A model generated the notes under the pieces. It was not told the DNA's origin, searched no databases, and worked only from the letters and a program-made list of their open reading frames with translations. Below are positions 18,121 to 26,801 of a stretch of 64,000 nt of DNA, piece by piece. Each line of letters opens with the position of its first letter. Positions within the stretch are counted from its first letter, which is position 1. The DNA comes from JABMNT01 sp048262255 (GTDB taxonomy: Bacteria > Pseudomonadota > Alphaproteobacteria > Rhodospirillales > Casp-alpha2): contig JBLXFH010000001.1 in assembly GCA_048262255.1 (NCBI GenBank), positions 682,001-746,000 of the forward strand. Reading direction: 5' to 3'. The position numbers and the translations under genes are program-made.

Positions 18121-19275
18121 ATGGTTGAACGGCGACTTAACTCAAAAAGCCCCTCCATGCCGGCCAGCCGTGAGCCGGTTTCCCTGCTCTCTGTGGATCG
18201 GGCGATTTCCGAATTGCGCCGAGGGCGGATCGTCGCCATACAGGGCGGCGGCGGCACTGCTGTCTTGATGCGCGCGGCTGAAAGCGTCACCAATAGCGCC
18301 CTTGAGGAAATTTCCGGCCTCGCCGGCAGCGAAGCCATTCTCGCGTTAACGGCGCGGCGCGCCGCCATTCTTGGCCTCAACAGCCCGATTGGTGATGTCG
18401 TGACTCTGAACACCGCCCCTTCGATCACATCGACCATCGTACAGAAACTGGCCGATCCCTTGGCCGACTGCGATCTTGCACAAATCGATATTGACGTCAG
18501 ACCGTCAACCGCGCACGACTGTAATTCCGCCTCCGTACAGCTAACCAAGTTGGCCCGTCTCCTGCCAGCGGCCGTCACCGCAACTCTGCACGACCCAAAA
18601 GCCGACGACCTGGCGGCCTGGTGTTTGCGCCACGATTTGCTGCGTGTCGATGCCGGCGATATTTTCCAGTATGAAGCTGTCGCTGCGCGCACCCTCAAAC
18701 CAGTAAGCGATGCACGGGTCCCGCTGACGGATGCGGAGGAAACCCGGATTGTCGCCTTTCGGCCTTGGGACGGCGGGCTGGAACATCTGGCGATTATTAT
18801 CGGCGACCCGCAACCCGGCACACCTCTGTTGATGCGTATTCACTCCGAATGTTTCACTGGGGATCTGCTTGGCAGCCTGCGCTGCGATTGTGGTGATCAA
18901 CTGCGCGGTGCTATTGCCGAAATTTCCAGTCAGGGGTCTGGCGTATTGCTCTATCTGGCGCAGGAGGGACGCGGGATCGGGCTGGTCAACAAGCTCAGAG
19001 CCTATGAGTTGCAGGACCGTGGTTTCGATACGCTGGACGCTAACGAACAACTGGGCTACGACGCCGATGAGCGGATTTATCTACCGGCCGCCCGCATGCT
19101 CGAACATCTGGGCTTCGATCAGGTCCGCCTGATGACCAACAATCCGGATAAGGTCGATGGCCTGATCCAGTGCGGTGTAAGCGTTGTTGAACGGGTCGCC
19201 CATAGTTTCCCGTCAAACCAGCATAACGAAAGCTATTTGCATACAAAAAAGAGCAAAAGCGGACATTTGATTTAA
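18121..19275 (+). CDS. ribA: GTP cyclohydrolase II with degenerate DHBP-synthase-like N-terminal domain
   Basis: 384 residues. The C-terminal half (about 195-375) is a full GTP cyclohydrolase II, the first step of riboflavin synthesis: zinc cysteines in SECFTGDLLGSLRCDCG, GTP-binding QEGRGIGL and the arginine in EVRLMTNNPDKV (here QVRLMTNNP). The N-terminal half (about 25-190) resembles RibB in length and in RRGRIVAI, but the acidic catalytic loop of DHBP synthase (DDE.RE.EGD) is replaced by IQGGGGTAVLMRAAE, so it is probably inactive. RibBA-like fusions with a dead RibB part are known in alphaproteobacteria. A separate ribB should exist elsewhere. Confidence 0.9.
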   Translation: MVERRLNSKSPSMPASREPVSLLSVDRAISELRRGRIVAIQGGGGTAVLMRAAESVTNSALEEISGLAGSEAILALTARRAAILGLNSPIGDVVTLNTAPSITSTIVQKLADPLADCDLAQIDIDVRPSTAHDCNSASVQLTKLARLLPAAVTATLHDPKADDLAAWCLRHDLLRVDAGDIFQYEAVAARTLKPVSDARVPLTDAEETRIVAFRPWDGGLEHLAIIIGDPQPGTPLLMRIHSECFTGDLLGSLRCDCGDQLRGAIAEISSQGSGVLLYLAQEGRGIGLVNKLRAYELQDRGFDTLDANEQLGYDADERIYLPAARMLEHLGFDQVRLMTNNPDKVDGLIQCGVSVVERVAHSFPSNQHNESYLHTKKSKSGHLI

Positions 19276-19410
19276 GCTCTTTATATCCGTGCGGTTTCTT
19301 TAATTTGCCAACTCAGGCCTGAAGTTGATAGCCTAAGCCAAATGGTTTCTTTAAAAGTGCCCCCACCAAACCGTTTCCAATCGGTTTATATGAACCCACA
19401 GGAGTCGCCT

Positions 19411-19884
19411 GTGGCCTATCAGCGCGATGCCGTCATCTACTGGCAGGAAAAATGCGGCGCGCGGTTCGCGCCGCGCTGGTCCGATATTTCGCTCATGGAC
19501 TTTCCGCCCAAGGTCATTCCAGCCATCACCGTCACAGATATCGATATCGAAACGAATGAAGTCACCTACCGGTTTTGGGGTACCCAGATGACGACCCTAC
19601 ACGGTGCCGACTATACCGGGCAATCGGTTCGCAATGTCCTCCCCATTGTTGTCGGTACAAGCTCTCAGAACGGCTATGACAAACTCATTCAGGAAAAGGT
19701 CCCACATCTCGAAATCAAAGAGTTTTACAGCCTGTCCGAATTGCGCGGCCATCAGATGATCCTGCGCTTGCCGCTTTCCGACGATGGCCAGCGCATCACC
19801 CATGCCTTGACCGTAACCTATTCCGAAACCCCCGGAACCCGTCATCCTTATTCTGAATTCTTTTCCTATGTTCTGTCCTCCTGA
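19411..19884 (+). CDS. PAS_5-like domain protein
   Basis: 157 residues from the GTG that follows AGGAG at six bases; in-frame ATGs at 19390 and 19342 would lengthen the protein by 7 or 23 residues, but neither has a ribosome site. The core VTYRFWGTQMTTLHGADYTGQSV carries the same RFWGT signature as the PAS protein at 14.2-14.8 kb, and the C-terminus ends in the PAS strand HALTVTYSE. Function unknown. It is convergent with the rhodanese gene and follows ribA by about 130 bases. Confidence 0.75.
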   Translation: MAYQRDAVIYWQEKCGARFAPRWSDISLMDFPPKVIPAITVTDIDIETNEVTYRFWGTQMTTLHGADYTGQSVRNVLPIVVGTSSQNGYDKLIQEKVPHLEIKEFYSLSELRGHQMILRLPLSDDGQRITHALTVTYSETPGTRHPYSEFFSYVLSS

Positions 19885-19895
19885 GATTTTTACGA

Positions 19896-20294
19896 TCAAT
19901 TTTCGCAGATCAGCTCAAATCCCTCATCCTTCCAGCCCTCAATTCCGCCAATCATCAGCTTGACGGGTCGCCCCGCTTTCGCCAGGCGCACCGCCGCCTT
20001 GTTGGCGCCATTGCAGTGCGGCCCGGCGCAATAGACCACAAACAGGGTTGATGCGTCATAAGCGCGCAGGCCGTGTCGGGTCAGCTTTGCGTGCGGGATG
20101 TTGACCGCCATTGGCAGGTGGCCAGCGGCGTAGAGCGCCGGTGAACGCACGTCCAGCAAAACGAAATCCGGTTCTTGTTCGGTGATCGCAAAATGCACGT
20201 CCCAGCAATCGGTCTCGAAACCGAGCATGGATTGAAAATGCGCTAGGGCCTGCGGCGAAGCGGCCGGGGCGGTCTGGGTTACGGTTGTCGGCAT
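19896..20294 (-). CDS. rhodanese-like domain protein
   Basis: 132 residues from the ATG with GGAG upstream (a longer frame lacks a ribosome site). A single rhodanese domain with LLDVRSPALYAAGHLPMAVNIPH, the active-site cysteine in VVYCAGPHCNGANKAA and the closing GGIEGWKDEGF. It would transfer sulfane sulfur in the cytoplasm. It is divergent from the FtrA-like regulator with about 90 bases between starts; this rhodanese/FtrA pairing occurs in other proteobacteria, so the regulator probably controls it. Confidence 0.85.
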   Translation of the reverse strand: MPTTVTQTAPAASPQALAHFQSMLGFETDCWDVHFAITEQEPDFVLLDVRSPALYAAGHLPMAVNIPHAKLTRHGLRAYDASTLFVVYCAGPHCNGANKAAVRLAKAGRPVKLMIGGIEGWKDEGFELICEN

Positions 20295-20386
20295 GGTGTC
20301 TCCTGTTTCGGCAAAGGGTAGAATCACAAATTGCCACGGCTTGTCGCCGTTGACGAGTGGCCGAATTGCCATTATTCATTAATATT

Positions 20387-21349
20387 ATGCCAAAAAGCCC
20401 ACATCCCCCGGATAATCTGACCGTCACCACCGTGATATATGACGGGCTTTGCTCTTTTGAGTACGGTATCTGCGCCGAAGTGTTTGGTCTGGAACGCCTG
20501 GAATTTGATAACTGGTACCGGTTTGGCGTCACCGCCATTGATCCCGGTCCGATCCGCGCACTGGGCGGCCTTGAGCTTACTGCGCCCCGCGATCTGGACG
20601 CCCTGGAGATGGCGGGCACCATCCTGTTACCTGGCTGGCGCGGTTTGCATGAACCGCCACCGCCGGATTTTTTAAAGGCTCTGGTCCGCGCCCATGAGCG
20701 CGGCGCCCGGTTGCTTTCCATTTGCTCCGGGGTCTTTATCCTAGCCGCTGCAGGATTGCTGGCCGGGAAACGGGCAACAACGCACTGGCGTTATTGCGAT
20801 GCGCTGAGCCGCGCCTATCCCGATATCGACGTGCAACCGGATGTTTTATATGTGGATGAAGGCTCTGTTCTGACATCGGCCGGCAGCGCCGCCGGACTGG
20901 ATCTGTGCCTGCATCTGGTACGCCGCGACTGGGGCTCTCAAATCGCCAACACCGTCGCCAAACGTTTGGTAATCCCGGCCCACCGCGAAGGCGGTCAGGC
21001 GCAGTTTATCGACCGCCCGGTCCAGGCCGCAGACAGCCCGTTTTCCGACCTACTGGACTGGGCTCGCAATCACCTAAATGAGCCTCTGGATATTCCGCGG
21101 CTGGCCGATCAGGCCGGCGTCAGCGTGCGGACGCTGAGCCGACGGTTTCACACCCTCACCGGCCTGTCTCCCGGAAACTGGGTACAGAGAGAACGGGTGC
21201 AATATGCCCGCAACCTTCTGGAGCAGACCGATCACTCTATTGAGCAGGTGGCGACGGCCACCGGTTTCGGGTCGGCCGATGCGCTGCGCCATCATTTCCG
21301 TCTGCGGGTCGGCACCAGCCCCCGGCAATACCGTTCCCTCTTTCAATAA
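20387..21349 (+). CDS. ftrA: GlxA/FtrA-like AraC-family transcriptional regulator
   Basis: 320 residues from the ATG at 20387; a GTG ten codons earlier is in frame but unsupported. The N-terminal DJ-1/PfpI-like domain (about 1-195) has SICSGVFILAAAGLLAGKRATTHW with the nucleophile-elbow Cys. The C-terminal AraC domain (about 215-315) shows two helix-turn-helices: LADQAGVSVRTLSRRFHTLTG and IEQVATATGFGSADALRHHF, ending in GTSPRQYR. It is divergent from the rhodanese gene and probably regulates it. The symbol ftrA is by resemblance only. Confidence 0.85.
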   Translation: MPKSPHPPDNLTVTTVIYDGLCSFEYGICAEVFGLERLEFDNWYRFGVTAIDPGPIRALGGLELTAPRDLDALEMAGTILLPGWRGLHEPPPPDFLKALVRAHERGARLLSICSGVFILAAAGLLAGKRATTHWRYCDALSRAYPDIDVQPDVLYVDEGSVLTSAGSAAGLDLCLHLVRRDWGSQIANTVAKRLVIPAHREGGQAQFIDRPVQAADSPFSDLLDWARNHLNEPLDIPRLADQAGVSVRTLSRRFHTLTGLSPGNWVQRERVQYARNLLEQTDHSIEQVATATGFGSADALRHHFRLRVGTSPRQYRSLFQ

Positions 21350-21415
21350 AGACCGACGTTATTCAACAATATAAGCGGCAAGAATCTGTTAACCATTGGC
21401 CTTTATTTTTTCGCC

Positions 21416-23026
21416 ATGACCTCGGATTTTATCAAACAGAAAATCTACGAGCGTTCCCTCAGACTGGCCGAAACCCAGCAAAAAGGCCTGCTGAAAAAAG
21501 CCGTAAATTCCGCAAGTGACTATTTTAGCAAAGGCCAGCACGCCGAGGCCGAAGCAGTTTTGGCAGAGGTCCTCAAAATCGACCCGCAGCAACCCGGCGC
21601 CCTGCACCTTCAAGGTGTGCTCGCTTTCGAGCGCAAGGCCTATGGGCAGGCAGAACAGATCATAGCCCAGGCTTTGGCGATTCAGCCCGATTTTCCGGCA
21701 GCCCATTACAATCGGGGGAACGCCCTGCGTGAATTGAAGCGCTTCTCAGCGGCCATCACCAGTTACCAGACAGCCATTAAGCAGGCCCCTGGGTTTGCTG
21801 CGGCTTATGGCAATCTGGGGCTTATTTATTCCCTGCTTGGGGAGACGGAGAACGCCCTTCCGTTATTTAAAAAAGCCCTGTCCCTTGAGCCCAAAGATCC
21901 AGCGACGCTCAACAACTTCGGCAACCTTTTGCGCGCCGAAGGCAAAAGCGAAGCAGCTGTCAACTGGTACAGAAAGGCCCTGGCCAATGCGCCTGACTAT
22001 GCGATCGGGCACAATAACCTTGGCAATGCCTTGCGTGATCAGGGGCAGCTCGCTCCGGCCATTGAAGCGTTTGAACGGGCCATCGCCATCGACCCCGATC
22101 TCGCCGAGGCCCACAACAACCTGGGCCTTGCCTGTTTGCTGAAAGGGGACTTCTCGCGCGGTTGGCAGGAATACAAATGGCGAGCGCTTTTGCCCAACCG
22201 CCCGTCGACCCATCATAGTTATGAACAACCGTTATGGAACGGCAGCAATTTTTCCGGCAAAACGTTATACATTTATCCGGAGCAGGGGTTTGGCGATGTC
22301 ATCCAGTTTTCCCGCTATGTCCCGATGGCAGCAGAGCGCGGCGGCAAAGTCATTTTCCGGATTCCCCCCAAACTCGAAAACCTGCTCAGAACCCTGAAGG
22401 GCATCGACCGGTTTGTCCTGGAAACCGACTCAGCTATTGTTGATTTCGATATTCACGTCCCACTGCTCGACCTGCCGCGTCTGTTTCAAACAGACCAGAA
22501 CTCCATACCCAACCGCACCCCGTATCTGGTGCCGGATCGCACGTTAATCAAAAACTGGGCCCGCCGGATGAGCGGCGCATTGGGCAGGCGTGTCGGCCTT
22601 GTCTGGGCTGGACAGCCGAAGCATGAAAACGACCATAACCGGTCCATGGACCCGCACCTTTTTTTGCCGCTGACGCACCTGGACGGACTCGACCTCTACA
22701 GCCTGCAGATGGGAAGGGATGGAGAAGCCGGACAGGTCTTTGGCCATGCCATTCAGGACCTGGCACCGGATATCAAAACTTTTAGCGATACCGCCGCTGC
22801 CCTGAAAAACCTTGATCTTTTGATTTCGGTCGACACATCCGCTGCCCATCTGGCGGGTGCCATTAATACCCCGGTCTGGACCCTGCTCCCCTTTGTTCCC
22901 GACTGGCGCTGGCAACTGGATCGAAATGACAGCCCCTGGTATCCATGCATGCGACTGTTTCGCCAGACGCAGCACAGCAACTGGGAAGAAGTCATTCAGC
23001 GCGTTATTTCCGCCTTGTCGCCCTAA
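21416..23026 (+). CDS. TPR-repeat protein with C-terminal glycosyltransferase-like domain
   Basis: 536 residues. Residues about 30-250 hold six or seven TPR units with the usual W/Y-G-P spacing (AHYNRGNALRELKRFSAAI, AAYGNLGLIYSLLGETENAL, AHNNLGLACLLKGDFSRGW). The C-terminal 280 residues resemble GT-B glycosyltransferases of the GT9/GT41 neighbourhood: GKTLYIYPEQGFGDVIQFSRY (N-lobe entry) and ISVDTSAAHLAGAINTPVW (nucleotide-sugar side). Such TPR-GT proteins are common in alphaproteobacteria, sometimes near flagellin or surface-glycan genes; none are adjacent. A TTAACCATT sequence shortly upstream resembles a CtrA half-site. Confidence 0.8.
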   Translation: MTSDFIKQKIYERSLRLAETQQKGLLKKAVNSASDYFSKGQHAEAEAVLAEVLKIDPQQPGALHLQGVLAFERKAYGQAEQIIAQALAIQPDFPAAHYNRGNALRELKRFSAAITSYQTAIKQAPGFAAAYGNLGLIYSLLGETENALPLFKKALSLEPKDPATLNNFGNLLRAEGKSEAAVNWYRKALANAPDYAIGHNNLGNALRDQGQLAPAIEAFERAIAIDPDLAEAHNNLGLACLLKGDFSRGWQEYKWRALLPNRPSTHHSYEQPLWNGSNFSGKTLYIYPEQGFGDVIQFSRYVPMAAERGGKVIFRIPPKLENLLRTLKGIDRFVLETDSAIVDFDIHVPLLDLPRLFQTDQNSIPNRTPYLVPDRTLIKNWARRMSGALGRRVGLVWAGQPKHENDHNRSMDPHLFLPLTHLDGLDLYSLQMGRDGEAGQVFGHAIQDLAPDIKTFSDTAAALKNLDLLISVDTSAAHLAGAINTPVWTLLPFVPDWRWQLDRNDSPWYPCMRLFRQTQHSNWEEVIQRVISALSP

Positions 23027-23179
23027 AACCGGTTGTCTGCCTGACCCTTTCGACAGGCGGCGTTAAACAAAAATCAATTTCTTTCAATCACATATAAACG
23101 TATGTTAGTCCGGTTATCTGTCGGAAAATTCACCTTTTTCTGGGCTCAACCCTTGTTTTGACAGCAAAGTCAGGCATGC

Positions 23180-25126
23180 ATGCGGATGATTAAACGAATA
23201 AACATGATTCCTATGCTGGTGTTTCTTGTCCTGTCGATCACTGTCGCCAGCATTTGGCAGCTAAACAGAATCAATAAAACCAGCCAGATCAAAGCCACTT
23301 CCGCCCTCGTTTCCGAACAGGTCGCGGTCCGTCTGAAAACGTTCCTGGATGCACGCTTGGGAATCAGTCCGCATTTTCAACAGTTGTGGGAAAAAAACCT
23401 TATCAATACCCAGCAACTGTTTCTCGACGAAGCGCGCTCCATGCACACCCTGTTCAGCCAGTTTCAATCCATCAACTGGGTTGATCCAAATGGGATCATT
23501 CAATGGGTATCTCCTTATGAAGGAAACGTGGCGGCCATTGGCCTTGATATCCGACAACACCCGCTTGCCGGACCCGTTCTCGCCGCTGCCGAAGATATAG
23601 GCAGAATTCAGATCTCGCCACCGTTGACTTTGAAACAGGGCGGCATGGGCTTTTCCACATATACACCGTTGTATCGCGAGGGCGTGCTAGAAGGGTTTTT
23701 GAATCTTGTTTTCCAAATTGATCCTCTGGTCTCCACTGCAATCGTCGAAACGACCATCAAAGACAAATACGATTTGTTTTTTCACGATGAAGATGAACTG
23801 ATCAAAGCCTCCTCTCAGGAGGCCGCTGACCCGGTCTATTCGGTCAAGCGTGGTTTCTCCATTGCCAATCGTCAATGGTCCGTAACCGCCTCACCAAAAC
23901 CTGCCGTCATGAACGGTTTCGAATCCCCCTTTGAAAAGGCCTTATTGCTTCTCGGGCTTCTGTTTTCCACCGGGCTTGCCTGGGTGCTTCGCCTTTACCT
24001 GCAACGGCAACAGGCCCTGAAAGAAAAAACCGACCTCCTGGAGGTCATTATGGACAATATGAGCGAAGGCATAACTCTTTTTGACCGTAACCTGACCTTG
24101 CAGGTTTTCAACCACCGCATGGTCGAACTTCTGGAACAGCCGGAAAACTTTCTTGCCGTTGGTGATTCCTTCGAGAAACTGATCCGGTTTAACGCCGAGC
24201 GCGGCGATTATGGGGACGGCGATGTGGAAGGGCTTGTGGCCGCCCGCATTAAAACAGCGCAGGGTTTTGAGGGCTACAGCCTTGAACGCACCCTACCCAG
24301 CGGCCGCATTCTTTCAATTACGGCTCGCCCGGCACCTGATGGTGGTTTTGTCTCCACCTATCATGATATGACCGAACACAGACAGGTGGAAGCAAACCTG
24401 CGCATCGCCCTGATCGAAGCAGAACGGGCCAATCAGGCCAAGTCCGACTTTCTGGCGACCATGAGCCATGAATTCCGAACTCCGCTCAATGCCATTCTGG
24501 GGTTCAGCGAAATGATACAGGCCCAGACATTTGGGCCGCTCGGAGATCAAAAATATAAGGATTACGCAAAGGATATCCACGACAGCGGTCATTATCTGCT
24601 CGCTCTGATTACCGACATTTTGGACATTTCCGCAATCGAGGCAGGCAAACGAAACCTCTTAAAAGAACACCTGAATCTTGTCGATTTGCTGGCGGAATGT
24701 CTGAAATCTCTTGATTATGCGGCCAAGGTAAAAGGGATCCATCTCGAAAACCGCATCGCCGACTCCACTCCCCGCCTGTATGCCGATGAACGCGCCATTC
24801 GGCAGATCTTCCTCAATCTTTTGTCCAATGCCGTAAAATTCACTGAAAAAGGCGGGGCTGTTTCCGTCATCTCCGAGACAAGCAGGAATTATATTCTGAT
24901 TACGGTCAAGGATACGGGGATCGGCATTGACCCCTTGACCCTGTCACGCATCGCACAACCGTTCGTCCGCGGACAAACCAATGCCCACCATGCCCATGAA
25001 GGAACGGGGCTCGGACTGGCCATCTCCAAATCATTAGTCGAAATCCATGGTGGCACGATGACGATAAACAGTGTCGTCAATGAAGGGACCTCCGTAGAAA
25101 TCCGGCTTCCCCGGATCAGCGAATAG
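23180..25126 (+). CDS. membrane sensor histidine kinase with PAS domain
   Basis: 648 residues. Transmembrane helices at about 9-27 and 255-275 enclose a periplasmic sensor domain of about 225 residues (Cache-like layout). Then a cytoplasmic PAS_7-type domain (LLEVIMDNMSEGITLFDRN, about 285-400), HisKA with the phospho-accepting His430 in MSHEFRTPLNAILGF, and the HATPase_c domain with N box (LNLLSNAVKF), G1 (DTGIGID) and G2 (GTGLGLAIS). No response regulator is adjacent, so the partner is unknown. The sensory region gives no ligand clue. Confidence 0.92.
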   Translation: MRMIKRINMIPMLVFLVLSITVASIWQLNRINKTSQIKATSALVSEQVAVRLKTFLDARLGISPHFQQLWEKNLINTQQLFLDEARSMHTLFSQFQSINWVDPNGIIQWVSPYEGNVAAIGLDIRQHPLAGPVLAAAEDIGRIQISPPLTLKQGGMGFSTYTPLYREGVLEGFLNLVFQIDPLVSTAIVETTIKDKYDLFFHDEDELIKASSQEAADPVYSVKRGFSIANRQWSVTASPKPAVMNGFESPFEKALLLLGLLFSTGLAWVLRLYLQRQQALKEKTDLLEVIMDNMSEGITLFDRNLTLQVFNHRMVELLEQPENFLAVGDSFEKLIRFNAERGDYGDGDVEGLVAARIKTAQGFEGYSLERTLPSGRILSITARPAPDGGFVSTYHDMTEHRQVEANLRIALIEAERANQAKSDFLATMSHEFRTPLNAILGFSEMIQAQTFGPLGDQKYKDYAKDIHDSGHYLLALITDILDISAIEAGKRNLLKEHLNLVDLLAECLKSLDYAAKVKGIHLENRIADSTPRLYADERAIRQIFLNLLSNAVKFTEKGGAVSVISETSRNYILITVKDTGIGIDPLTLSRIAQPFVRGQTNAHHAHEGTGLGLAISKSLVEIHGGTMTINSVVNEGTSVEIRLPRISE

Positions 25127-25202
25127 CCGGCCGGCCCTACTCGTCTTCATACACCTCGTTTTCATAGAGGGCGCTTTTTTGCCCTTATCGCCCGCCGTTG
25201 AA

Positions 25203-25216
25203 TTGATTCAAATCAA
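25203..25216 (+). promoter_or_regulatory. FNR/FixK-type box
   Basis: TTGATTCAAATCAA is a perfect match to the FNR/ANR/FixK consensus TTGAT-N4-ATCAA. Its centre (25209.5) is 65 bases before the ATG of the CBS-BON gene. If it acts at -41.5, transcription starts near 25251, and a -10-like GCTATT lies at 25237-25242, at the right distance. This suggests low-oxygen activation of the CBS-BON and Hsp20 genes. Confidence 0.75.
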
Positions 25217-25274
25217 GGACAGCCGACAGGAGCGCAGCTATTTTCCAGACACACATCAGGGAAGGAGAACCTAA

Positions 25275-25970
25275 ATGCAGGCCAATGATATTATGACCCC
25301 CAACGTCGTGACCGTACGCCCGGAAATGCCCGTTAGCGAAATTGCGGAGCTTTTGGTGTTGAACAAAATAAGTGCTGTGCCCGTCGTCGATAACAACGAC
25401 ACCCTCGTTGGCATTATCAGTGAAGGCGATCTGCTGCGCCGACTGTCCAGCAGTGCTGGCGATGATCGTCCTTGGTGGGTGAAAATGATGTCCAGCCAAA
25501 GTCAGGACGCCAGCGAATTTATCAAGGTACACGGGCGCACGGCACAGGATGTTATGACCCGCAATTTGATCACCGTCGACGAAACGGCCGAATTGAGTGA
25601 AGTGGCGCACACGCTTGAGACACATCGCATCAAACGGGTGCCGGTTGTGAAGGATGGAAAAATCGTCGGGATCGTCAGCCGATCAAACCTTTTGCAGGCC
25701 GTTGCCGGAAAAAAGACAGAAGTGAAAAAATCGGCGACGCTCAGTGATCGGGATATTCGCCAGCAGGTTTACAAGTCCCTGTCCGAGCAGGGGTTTGCCA
25801 GCCATGGTTCCATGAATGTCATGGTTGAGGACGGCATTGTTGAGCTCTGGGGCTGGGTCGAGTCGGAAACTGAACGCAAGGCCCTGCTGTTGGCTGCTTC
25901 CGAAATCCCTGGCGTCAAGGACGTTCGCGACCACTTTGGTAAAATCTCCCCTTGGGTCTGGGGAACCTAA
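25275..25970 (+). CDS. CBS-CBS-BON domain protein
   Basis: 231 residues: two CBS motifs (about 1-60, MQANDIMTPNVVTVRPEMPV; and about 92-145, AQDVMTRNLITVDETAELSE), then a BON domain (about 155-225, SDRDIRQQVYKSLSEQGF and VEDGIVELWGWVESETER). CBS pairs bind adenosyl ligands, and BON domains bind membranes or ligands; the combined protein is a common stress and low-oxygen gene product. AAGGAG precedes the start. The Hsp20 gene follows after 48 bases without a visible terminator, so they are probably co-transcribed from the FNR-type promoter. Confidence 0.92.
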   Translation: MQANDIMTPNVVTVRPEMPVSEIAELLVLNKISAVPVVDNNDTLVGIISEGDLLRRLSSSAGDDRPWWVKMMSSQSQDASEFIKVHGRTAQDVMTRNLITVDETAELSEVAHTLETHRIKRVPVVKDGKIVGIVSRSNLLQAVAGKKTEVKKSATLSDRDIRQQVYKSLSEQGFASHGSMNVMVEDGIVELWGWVESETERKALLLAASEIPGVKDVRDHFGKISPWVWGT

Positions 25971-26018
25971 TTCCCCGATTTGTTCCTTTTCGATTTTTAC
26001 AAAAAAACAGGAGAGTGA

Positions 26019-26450
26019 ATGATGGTTGAAAAATCCGAATTAACTGCCAACCCCGGCGACTGGTGGTCGCATCTTTACGGGCCAATGCGAAACTTTGGAT
26101 CGCGGGTCGCAGAATTTTTTTCGCCCAGCTCGGAAGCCGCCGCCACTGAAGATTATTATGAGATTACCATGGAATTACCCGGTGTTTCCGAAGATCAGAT
26201 TGATGTCGAGTTTCTCGATAATCGACTGACGGTGACTGGCGAAAAACAGACCCGCCATGAGGAAAAAAATAAAAGCTATTATTTCTCGGAACGCACTTAC
26301 GGCAGCTTCCGGCGGTCCTTTCGATTGCCGGCCGATGCCGATCCGGATAAAATTTTGGCCACGCACAAGGACGGCATTCTGGAAATCAAGATCGCCAAGA
26401 CAGCACCGGAAGCCACCGCGTCGAAAAAAATTAATATATCACGCGGCTGA
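26019..26450 (+). CDS. Hsp20/alpha-crystallin family small heat-shock protein
   Basis: 143 residues. The alpha-crystallin domain (about 45-138) starts at EDYYEITMELPGVSEDQIDV and contains YGSFRRSFRLP, the conserved A-x-x-x-n-G-I-L stretch (ATHKDGILEIKIAK) and a C-terminal KINIS that serves as the I-x-I-type oligomerisation motif. It is a chaperone that holds unfolding proteins. A second ATG directly follows the first. GGAG precedes the start. It shares the CBS-BON operon and ends at a strong terminator. Confidence 0.93.
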   Translation: MMVEKSELTANPGDWWSHLYGPMRNFGSRVAEFFSPSSEAAATEDYYEITMELPGVSEDQIDVEFLDNRLTVTGEKQTRHEEKNKSYYFSERTYGSFRRSFRLPADADPDKILATHKDGILEIKIAKTAPEATASKKINISRG

Positions 26451-26467
26451 TCGATCTCTTTTTGAGG

Positions 26468-26492
26468 CCCGCTCCCAATGGGAGCGGGTTTT
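26468..26492 (+). terminator. intrinsic terminator of the CBS-BON/hsp20 unit
   Basis: A perfect nine-base GC-rich stem (CCCGCTCCC / GGGAGCGGG) with an AAT loop is followed by TTTT, 18 bases after the Hsp20 stop. This is a classical Rho-independent terminator. Confidence 0.88.
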
Positions 26493-26746
26493 ATCGTTCG
26501 GACCTGAAATCAGAACGCTTATGCCTGTTTATGTGCGCTCCATCGATCAAGCGGCGGCATGAAGGTCTTATCCATATGAAACTGCCCGGCACGTCTGGCA
26601 AAATCAAAGCCTGAACCGGCTGGCGCCGTTATATCAGCGAGATCAAGTCGGAATCTTTGTCCGCTTTCATCGGCAGAAGATTCCGTCCCTTTAAATAGCT
26701 GCCGGTCACCTTACTGTTAACCGATTGTTTTTATAGGAAAAATAAC

Positions 26747-26762
26747 TGGCACAGCCTTTGCT
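26747..26762 (+). promoter_or_regulatory. sigma54-type (-24/-12) promoter
   Basis: TGGCAC-N5-TTGCT matches the RpoN consensus TGGCAC-N5-TTGCW at every fixed position, with exact GG-to-GC spacing of 12 bases. The predicted start is near 26773-26774, giving a leader of about 28 bases before the ATG at 26802. An enhancer-binding activator would be needed; no activator gene or clear upstream binding site is visible. Confidence 0.7.
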
Positions 26763-26801
26763 TTGTCTAACATATAAAAATATGAGAACGGGAACAGATC
26801 A

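Larger units (their letters stand above)
26451..26801. other. 351-base gap with terminator, an unstarted minus-strand frame and a sigma54-type promoter
   Basis: It holds the terminator at 26468-26492 and the sigma54-type promoter at 26747-26762. Between them, on the minus strand, 64 codons (26710 down to 26519) stay open and read like protein (for example DITAPAGSGFDFARRAGQF), but there is no start codon until near the end, so it may be a gene remnant. Confidence 0.5.
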
